Positions 56,932 through 64,000 of a stretch of DNA of 64,000 bases are shown one piece after another. The DNA is taken from assembly GCA_963556695.1 (NCBI GenBank), contig CAUWAG010000020.1, positions 992,001 to 1,056,000 on the forward strand, in the 5' to 3' direction. The DNA is from Anthostomella pinea (Eukaryota > Ascomycota > Sordariomycetes > Xylariales > Xylariaceae). Every line of letters starts with the position of its first letter. Positions within the stretch are counted from its first letter, which is position 1. Made by a program: the position numbers and the translations under genes. The notes beneath the pieces were generated by a model. The model did not search any database and was not told the origin of the DNA. It saw only the letters and a list, made by a program, of their open reading frames with translations.

Positions 56932-57831
56932 TTACTTGGGGCTTTGTGGTGGTACCTTGACAAAAGCCCATACGAACAATCCGGCGACAGCGAGGATGAC
57001 GAGGACCGTGATGATTCCGCACACTGTACAACACACCCCGTCAGACTTATGCTCCGGTTCCGATACCAGGCCGGTGCTCGATGTCGACGAGTTGGCGGAG
57101 TGCGATTCCTTCGCTCGCGTGGTCTTGGGCTTCTTCTCTTCTTTCTCTTTCTTCTCCTTCTTGGGCTTGGGAACGGGAGGCGTGTGGGTGATCAGGAGGA
57201 CCTCGTGGCCGGACGTGACCCGGCAGTCTTTGTACGCAGACTTGTCTAGCTTGTATCCGCTCCACTGATATAGACAGTCGGGGGGGAACAAGAAGGCCCT
57301 CGTGAGGTCGCCGGCGTCTTCGCATCGCCCGATGAAGCATTGAGGGTGGTCACAGTGGGCCGGACCACTTTGTTCGAAGGTCTGCGATAGGAAGGTGTGT
57401 TAGTCTTGCGTTGTACGAATTATTTCAAGTATTTGATGCTGTGCTGCGGAGAAGAGGAGGCGAGCACATACAGCTGCGTTCCGCAGCGCGGCCTTCTGAA
57501 GAGTGAGCGTCTTGCCCTCGACGACGCGGTATTGGAGCCGCCATAACCAGGAGACTGAGCTCTTGTACTCGGAGAGCAGCTTCTTGACTATGGTCGCGAC
57601 GTCGTCGCTCTCGGTGACTGTGATTGAGCGCCAGCGAGTCTCCAGGCCAGGACCTAGATGGACCAGGACTTGGAGCTTGTAGGGCTCAGCTGGTAGGATG
57701 TCGAGGAAGGTAACGCCATCGATGGTCTTCTCCTCGGTAGTGAAACTCGAGAACGTCTCCGAGCGCTTGGGGCTGAGGCCGGGCGACAGTGCTTCCTCTG
57801 CGTCTGCTGCGAGATGGTAGGTGTCCGGCAT
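56932..57831 (-). CDS. Tail-anchored protein, unknown function
   Basis: Exons 57472-57831 and 56932-57381 with a 90-nt intron; 269 residues starting MPDTYHLAADAEEALSPGLS. Residues 40-115 look like a folded ubiquitin-like or RA-like region (YKLQVLVHLGPGLETRWRSI...SITVTESDDVATIVKKLLSEY). A cysteine/histidine cluster follows just after the junction (HCDHPQCFIGRC, about 129-140). Then comes a lysine/glutamate-rich linker (KPKKEKKEKEEKKPKTTRAK), a serine stretch, and one hydrophobic segment (about 241-260, GIITVLVILAVAGLFVWAFV) nine residues from the end, preceded by two cysteines that might be palmitoylated. This layout predicts a cytosolic protein fixed to a membrane by its tail. I do not recognise a family, and function is open. 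Confidence 0.72.
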
Positions 57832-59454
57832 GTTGGTGTTGGTGTAGGTGTTGGGGGTGTTGTTCTACGGATGTTGTGACCGATGGACTCTGCTCTGACG
57901 ATGGCCGCGTGTAGGATGTATCTTGGAATGATGTTGTTTGATGATGTTAATGAGTGGTCCGCCAGATCTGGAAGCGTGATGAGGTGAGGGGTCCTTGGGA
58001 GAAATACCGTGGACATTGGTGCAGTGTTAGGCTCTTGCCTTCCTGATAACCATCTTTAGATCCCACCTTCCTTCAATCTCTCTAAGAGTCACACCTGCTT
58101 CCAGACGCACCGGCATGCTGAACACAGTCTCGAGGAAGGCACTACTCTGTGATGGCCGCTACTTCTGATGCCCCTTCCATACTGGGACAAGCCGAACACC
58201 AGCCCGTGCAAGCTCCCTGCTTCCATTGCGGCAGAGTTGGATACTAGGCTTGATGTGCGAACTAGACCATACAGATTTCCATGATATAACATGTCGTTTC
58301 ACCCACGATGTTCGCCCGGCACCATTGCTGTCAGTGTGGGTTGGTTCCGGTCTGGTAATTCATCTCAAACAGTGCCAGTCGCCGGGTACTATGCCTTGTA
58401 AGCCATATCTCCAAGTCCAGTTCTGCTGTGATAGCAGTGTATTTGCCAATACTTGATCGATAGGAATCCTACATTATAGCACTTCAGCAGGTTGCGAGAA
58501 GATGATGCGTCAAGGAACCCGATTAGGGTCCACTGGCACGTAGTTGTACCACTCAAACAGATGCTCCGGCTCGCAGGGTACATACCTTAGCTAGCCCCTT
58601 TTCTGGGTCAAAACCACGTTTTCTACTTGCGGCCATGTGATCTCTGCATGAAATGCACCACGGCAGTGCTCACAGAAAAGGGGCGGCCTGGATCATGCCG
58701 GTGACATGCTGGATTTTGTTACATTGTCTGCCTGCCGGTTTACTCTTCCAGGTGTCTCCTCGGTCCTCCAGCCCGGGCCGAGACGGAGACAGGCCTCTTC
58801 CAGTTGATCCCAGGGCTGCACCATTCGTCTGAAGACCCACCTCCTCCAGATGGGACTCCACACCGCCTCGATCGTGCTTGTGGCATAGCTCTTGCTACAT
58901 GAGTCTACTCTATCCCTCTTCTTGGGCCACAAGTTCCGTCTCCGCTATTCAGACGATGTGTATGTCCGAAATAATACATACCAGATCGGATCTTGCCACC
59001 CCATTGAGCCCACCGCATGATAGGGTGAAAACAATGATGGGATGGCAAGTGATCTGAGACAGAGTTCGACACGTAGCACGAACGTTCTCTGCTACAGGGT
59101 GAGTATCTTCAACATCCCTCAAGCGTTGGGATTTGCCCAGACCCGTATCACCAGCACCTCGCTCTGCTTGCTGTAAGCGCCAGACAAGACTGTGTTTAAG
59201 AAAGAAATAGAGCATGACTCTCCCTCCAGGGGACAGCCATGGGCACCTTTCTACTTATCATGACGGCGATGATAGCCGCTCCCCGCCTCCTCTCATGTGT
59301 CGCAGCGTAACGTTAACGAGCCGTGTCGATTAGTCCAAAGTAGCTCCCGCACGTGACGACTTTGGCGTGCCGGTTACAGGAGGCGTGATACTTGCTCCTT
59401 GATATGGGACCAACGATCATGTCCCAAGCCAAGCCGACGTGCCACAAGTATCAA
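57832..59454. other. Intergenic, 1.6 kb
   Basis: Upstream of the tail-anchored protein and downstream of the next minus-strand gene. Several 60-90-codon frames occur on both strands, without features. No repeat of note. Confidence 0.5.
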
Positions 59455-61044
59455 CTACCTGCCTGTCCAAAGCTTCTGAATGTCACTTTCCGACACAGTG
59501 TGCGCGCCATTAATGATAGAATGAATTTTGAGAGAAGCACGATGTTTGCCAGGTGGCCGAGAAATAAGGCAATGGTCTTGGGGAGCAGCTTTGAGGATAC
59601 TCCGCAGATGAGAAAGCAGACTCACAAGCTTTCGTAGCGCGAGCTGGTTGCGCTCCACATTCTCCCACTGATGGAGTCGATTGCTCGTATCTTCCACTTT
59701 GACGTTTCGGACGAATACATGGTCGCTGTTCTGTGACGTTTTACCCTTGTCGAGGCCCATGTCGGCGTGGATCAAGTTGGCTGTCCGGCTGAACCAGACT
59801 TGGTCTATTTCGTGTTGTCTGAACTGCCGCTTTGTCTTCATCTCGGCGGCAGAAGTATTTGGGTTGGCACCCTGTAGGACGACCTGGAAACCCTCCATCT
59901 CGAACGACCTTGGAGGCATAGCTTGCGACGATCCTGACGTCCTCATTTCTACTGGAGCATGGATAGTGGCGTCGACCCCGACCCCAATCAAGCACTTTAG
60001 CTGACCTAGGTCGTACTGCAGGTGTCGAACATGGTTGTAGCTATTCTCGAGCCCAGGGGGCCATTTTCTAAACTTGCTTTCGAAGTATTTGCCGAAATCG
60101 AACGAGCTTCGCTGAGTAGGATGACTATCGTCGGGGCTCTTCTCTTCCTCTTCGCCGGGGGTTTCCCCTGTCCTAGGCTTCTGGCGACGAAATACGCGGT
60201 TGACCACTAATATGTTGTGGACGAGCGAGATTTGGTAGAAACAGCGGTGGTCCTCGGCCCCGGTGCACATTGCTAGAAGCCCACGACAATGGGTCACACT
60301 CATGGCGACATCAATCTGCAGCATGCGGAGTTAGTGATACGTGTTGTATTTCGGCTTGGCGATGCTCCCGAAGTTCCGAATCACGATGGAGGCATGGCGG
60401 AGAGGTAGAATGTCGCTGCTCCTGTGAACAACAGCGGGCTTGAGGGGACAGCTCTGGGTACTACTCACGTCGTCGAAACGAAAGTCCGGCGACATGGCCT
60501 GGATGGCCAAACAAGAGCGCTTCCACGCCAGTGTTTCCATAGGCTTCCATGAACGGGAGGTGCCGGAGGGCCAGGGGTCGGTATGCCAACTCGTAGCCGG
60601 GCTCGTGTCCTGCTTCCGCTCCAGCATGGCGGGCATGGCTGGCGGTTGGAAAATAGCCGGTCCACCTGTCATAACAATCAGCATATGGTGGACTGGGATT
60701 CACATTCACACCAAGTATGTACGTACCAGGTATGTACATAGCGTGTGCGGGCCAAGAGGCTACATTGAAGCTGGCAATGACCTTGTGGCCCGTCTTGGCC
60801 GTGACGAGGGTTTCGCACGGCTGCAACGAATCGAACTCGATGGTTGCAATTCTCCCACCAAGCCGTGAGTCGGAGGTGGGTTCCGAGGGTTCCGAGAAGT
60901 GCCATGGACTCGTCAGACTTCATCTCTGTGGCAGAGAAGATGACGGGGACCCGGGACGTACAGTGGTCTTGGGTTCGGATCGGCGCCGGCTGGAGTCGCG
61001 CGCAGCAGGTTGGAAGCTGGGCGAGCTTGGTCGTGTGAGGTCAT
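59455..61044 (-). CDS. Uncharacterised fungal protein, four exons
   Basis: Exons 60962-61044, 60727-60908, 60469-60665 and 59455-60315; 440 residues. The model was chosen because all phases close and the junctions give sensible protein: GRIATIEFDSLQPCETLVTA, ASFNVASWPAHAMYIPG|GPAIFQPPAM, then MSPDFRFDD|IDVAMSVTHCRGLLA. The last exon has FYQISLVHNILVVNRVFRR, a charged linker, WPPGLENSYNHVRHLQYDLGQ and a helical end. The pattern (short opening, VPG/IPG-P-W/F motif, PDF...D-D/V-A block, SLV-N-LFV-R block, RYxLGxLxC block) is that of a broad fungal family which databases often label, I think wrongly, geranylgeranyl pyrophosphate synthetase; no prenyl-synthase aspartate-rich motif is present. The first intron's acceptor (a GAG) is the weakest part, so the first 30 residues are tentative. 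Function unknown. Confidence 0.65.
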
Positions 61045-61399
61045 CGCGGCGCCTGTGGTGTGCGGCAACAGCAACATTGCTCAAACTCGAAGCTGCGGGT
61101 CGGCGCAGGCAATACAATTCGACGCGTCTTCCCCTTTGCCGGGCGCGTGAACACGACGTGCAGGTGGTGCCATGTTGACCACCTGAATGGGCAGCGGTGC
61201 ATGTAGAGCCGAGGGCGCATGTTTGACCACGTGACGGGTCGCTGGTTTTCGAGATGTATTGGATTGATGAGGCGGCTGAATTTTATAGGAGGTAGTCTAC
61301 TGTGTGGCCCGTGCTTTCCGTCCCCTTGCACCAACTAACTCACGACCGCTATAAACGAGGAATAGGGGTAGGCAATGCTACCATACCATACAGCTCATC
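61045..61399. other. Short intergenic region
   Basis: 355 bp between the four-exon gene's start and the 3' end of the broken amidase. An in-phase-looking ATG frame (MAPPARRVHAPGKGED) at about 61170 ends quickly; it may be a leader peptide or nothing. Confidence 0.45.
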
Positions 61400-62292
61400 T
61401 CAAGACACAAAGATACCCAACGGCACCGCACACCCAATAGCATAATTCGGCATATCCACCACCTCGCACATCCTCAGGTTGCCGGCCACACTCACCAGCA
61501 TGTAAGCCTCCACCCGCGTCATCGCCTTCTCCGCCTCGAGCCAGTCCACCACGCCCCTGACCGCCTTGCGCGTCGCCTCCCTCAGATCACTGCCAACGCC
61601 CAGACACACCATCTCCCTCCCGTCCTCCAATTTTTGTTCAAATCCCTTTCCCTTTCCCACAGCCCCTTCTTCTTCCTCTTCCGCCTCCTGCTTCTTTGCC
61701 GCCGTCAGCACCCACGGGCTCCTCACCCACCACTTCCCCTTCTTCTCAACAAAGACTCGCACCCGCGCCCGCATCCTTGTCTCCACCGCCGTCCCGCAGA
61801 CCTCGCCGACGCAGCGCGTGTCGATATTGCCGCCCGTGTCGAGCGGCGGCACCATGGGGTGCCCCCGGCCTCCGGCGCCGGCGCGACCCCGACCAGACCG
61901 AGGAAGGGTCGGTACGGGATGCAGACCTCTTCCCTCCCATTCACAGTCTCATCCTTACCCCCGTCGACGGCCTGGCCCTCGCGGAACACAAGGCACCCCC
62001 TCTCCCGCACACCGCGCAGATCCCAGATCTTCAGCGCAGGCTCCGCAAACTCCGCGTCGTCGCTCAGGATCCCGAAGCCGGGGAAGACAGCCGTCCAGCC
62101 AAAGTTCACCGAGGGCTCGAGTGGTAGGAAGTCGATGCGCAGGACGTCGTCAGGCTCGGCGCCCTCGACGCAGACGGGGCCAACGCCCGGGTCTGCTTCG
62201 GTTAATTCGAAGGACTGCAGTGCCGGGCCGGCTGCGGCGTTCTCGCGAACTCGGAATAGGAGCCGGGCTGCCTCCGCCGATAACGCAACCAT
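61400..62292 (-). pseudogene. Broken acetamidase/formamidase
   Basis: Two overlapping minus-strand frames together read as an FmdA/AmdA amidase. The upstream frame (from 62292) has GPVCVEGAEPDDVLRIDFLPLEP, GWTAVFPGFGILSDDAEF, LKIWDLRG and PYRPFLGLVGVAPAPEAGG. The downstream frame (from 61855) has VPPLDTGGNIDTR, EVCGTAVETRMRARVRV, MVCLGVGSDLREATRKAVRG and EAYMLVSVAGNLRMCEVVDM to the stop. Two lesions are visible. First, a frameshift separates them near 61860. Second, between TGGNIDTR and GEVCGTA the family normally has about 30 residues including a LPV...GALFS.GD.HAAQGD block with metal ligands; only two residues (CV) remain. The beginning is also short of the usual opening. Intact enzymes release ammonia from formamide or acetamide. 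An assembly error could explain the frameshift but less easily the missing block. Confidence 0.75.
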
Positions 62293-62801
62293 GCGATATT
62301 CTGCGGGTAGCGCGATTCATGATTCCCAAAGCTCGGAGGTGGGTTGTTCAGCACCGTTTGGGGTACGAGGAGAATACTCACCCCTCCATCCCACACCGCA
62401 TCGTCAGCAGGCAAGGGGATGCGGGGGCACGCATCAAAGCCTTGATTTGAAATCAGACTGGCAGTCCCGTGTGCCCCACCGCTTCTGCGGCCCTAGACCT
62501 CGGGATGCAGCGGGCCTGCAGCTTTGCAACCTCCAATCAGACGCTTCTTTTCCTCAAGTTGTCCGGAATGTCCCTTCCAAAGGTTGTCCCGTTCCCCAAA
62601 TCTTATATATTTATAATCATAGAATGACCGGCTTCGAGTTTCTGCTGAGTCAAGTCAGTATACGACCTCAGTGTGCTAGCGTAGATGGTGCGCTCTATAA
62701 GAGCTGCTTGCCCCTTCCTCACTGGGTGATACCTTCAACCAACACATGCTACCTTACATCTAGCACCCTCACCATCTACATACCTCCGCCGACCCTACAT
62801 C
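62293..62801. other. Upstream region of the epimerase-like gene
   Basis: 509 bp; the left part may include a lost 5' exon of the broken amidase (a PADDAVWDGG reading before a GTGAGT at about 62372). The right part is the presumed promoter of the 62802 gene and has ATATATTTATAA near 62603. Confidence 0.45.
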
Positions 62802-63843
62802 ATGGCACCCAAGATTTTCATCACCGGCGTTACCGGCTACAGCGGAGGACAACTTCTCCACACGATGATAGCAAGACACCCAGAATACCATATCACAGGA
62901 CTAGTCCGCAACCAGGAGAAGAAGCAGCTAGTTGCCTCCAAATTCCCGACTGTCCACTTGGTCCTTGGGGATCTGGACTCGCACGAGGTAATTGTTGAGC
63001 AGAGCAAGCAATCAGACGTCGTGATTCGTAAGTCCCAGCACCTCAGACGTCTCTCCAAGAACAAACGACGCTGACCGAAGAAAAACAGAAGCAGCAGATG
63101 CAGACCACCTCGGCGTCATCAAGTCCATCGCCCACGGCATCTCGGAAGGCAACAAGAACGGCGCGTACATCCAGATGTCCGGCGCAGCCAGCATCTTCGA
63201 CACGTCCCCGGGCCTCGGCAACCCGTCTCCCAAGATCTGGGACGATGTCGCGGACCTGCAGGAGATCACGACCTTTGACCAAACGCATTTTCATGCCAGC
63301 TCCGATCAGCTCCTCTTTAGCGAGGCCAAGAGACTCGGTATCAGGACCATCCTATTCGCACCGCCGTATATCAATGGCAGGAGCGAGGGCACCACTGCGT
63401 GGAAAGTCGGGTTGGCGGGCGTGCCGGACCTCGTGGCTGCTATCAAGAAGCGCGGGAAGGGCTACACGGTCGGAGAGGGGAATAATATCATTACCACTAT
63501 TCATGTGAAGGATGTCGCCGAGGTCATATTGCTCTTCACCGAGTCGGGGCTCGGTGAGGATCAGAGCAAGGTGGAATGGGGGGAGAAAGGAGTATACTAT
63601 GCGGAGAACGGGCAGACAGCGTGGAGAGAAATGGTAGCTGCGACGGCAAAGAGGATGGCGGATCAAGGTACCATCGAGACCGCAGAGCTGGACAATCTGA
63701 CCGCGGAAGAGGCTGACAAAGTCTACCCTGTTGCTCGCTTCTGGGGAGGAAACTTCCGGGTCCAGGCGACGAGACTTCGCTCTCTTGGCTGGGAGCCTAA
63801 GTATCCTTCCGCCGTTGAGACGGTATATGAGTTCTTGGGATGA
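62802..63843 (+). CDS. NAD(P)-binding epimerase/dehydratase-like (extended SDR)
   Basis: Exons 62802-63027 and 63089-63843, 61-nt intron with a GTAAGT donor and GCTGACC branch; 326 residues. MAPKIFITGVTGYSGGQLLH gives the Rossmann glycine motif TGxxGxxG at residues 8-15. LVRNQEKKQLVASKFP and VLGDLDSHEVIV follow as the second strand and adenine-side Asp pair; QSDVVI|QAADADHLGVIKSI spans the junction. Later blocks are YIQMSGAASIF, ILFAPPYINGRSEGTTAWK, NIITTIHVKDVAEVILL and WGEKGVYYAENGQTAWREM, the last typical of a fungal group of nucleoside-diphosphate-sugar-epimerase-like proteins. The classical catalytic YxxxK is not obvious, so the activity may differ from true epimerases. Substrate unknown; likely cytosolic. 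Confidence 0.9.
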
Positions 63844-64000
63844 GCCTAAGAGAATATCGAACATCTCCTTAACATGTTCTCTTTATCCGCCATAATGTCC
63901 ACCAACACCTAAGCGTTTCGCAAAGTTGGCAACAGCGTCCGTAGATGCGTATCCCGGCTCGCCCGACGAGCCGTCCTGTTACCCCACGGCACTGGTCGCC

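Noticed and set aside
61634..62998. 454-codon plus frame across the amidase pseudogene into the epimerase-like gene
   Set aside because: Its sequence is proline/arginine/serine-rich, antisense to GC-rich amidase codons, then runs through promoter DNA and into an exon in the wrong frame.
1..64000. CRISPR arrays, rRNA operons and tRNA genes
   Set aside because: No regularly spaced direct repeats with unique spacers, no rRNA sequence, and no T-loop/A-box/B-box combination that I could identify by eye; a tRNA scan would settle the last.

Overview
The window comes from a filamentous ascomycete (Pezizomycotina, most likely a Sordariomycete). This rests on short 50-70 nt introns with GT...AG ends and CTRAC-type branch points, compact genes on both strands, a BED-like plus Zn2Cys6 regulator, a fungal SLATT protein, a fungal-type Csf1, and fungal transposon remnants with C-to-T style decay. 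Splice sites were read by eye and kept only when all exon phases closed to one open frame.

Left edge (1-5267): AT-rich, gene-poor and repeat-derived. It holds a decayed pogo/Tc1-type transposase, two 157-bp solo LTR-like copies in inverted orientation, an 11-bp tandem array and fold-back sequences. From 5268 ordinary genes begin with an unrecognised one-TM protein. From about 7580 to 10120 lies an accessory patch: a 5'-truncated LINE with a perfect 11-bp target duplication, an intact 64-residue cysteine-containing secreted protein gene, and a decayed tandem copy of that gene whose first two stops are CAA-to-TAA changes. A small two-exon gene sits at 11501-11844.

Core block (13869-29720): exocyst subunit sec5, divergent to mitochondrial NAD-isocitrate dehydrogenase subunit idh1; a zinc-cluster transcription factor, divergent to a secreted GH92 alpha-mannosidase; and a DUF300/TMEM184 membrane protein. 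A second, smaller transposon island (30000-31720) holds two 214-bp inverted LTRs, one with a perfect target duplication, and a truncated copia-type gag.

Right half (32679-63843): the giant bridge-like lipid-transfer protein Csf1 (three exons, 3231 residues), a fungal SLATT two-TM protein, an OPT-family transporter, 5-formyltetrahydrofolate cyclo-ligase, the spliceosomal SmE protein, the nuclear import receptor Mtr10, a tail-anchored protein of unknown role, a four-exon uncharacterised fungal protein, a broken acetamidase/formamidase gene and an NAD(P)-binding epimerase-like protein. The genes are mostly unrelated housekeeping functions, with no secondary-metabolite cluster, CRISPR array, rRNA gene or recognisable tRNA. 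The most unusual items are the mutated duplicate of the secreted-protein gene, the two families of inverted solo LTRs, the formamidase that lost its metal-site segment, and the fungal SLATT protein.
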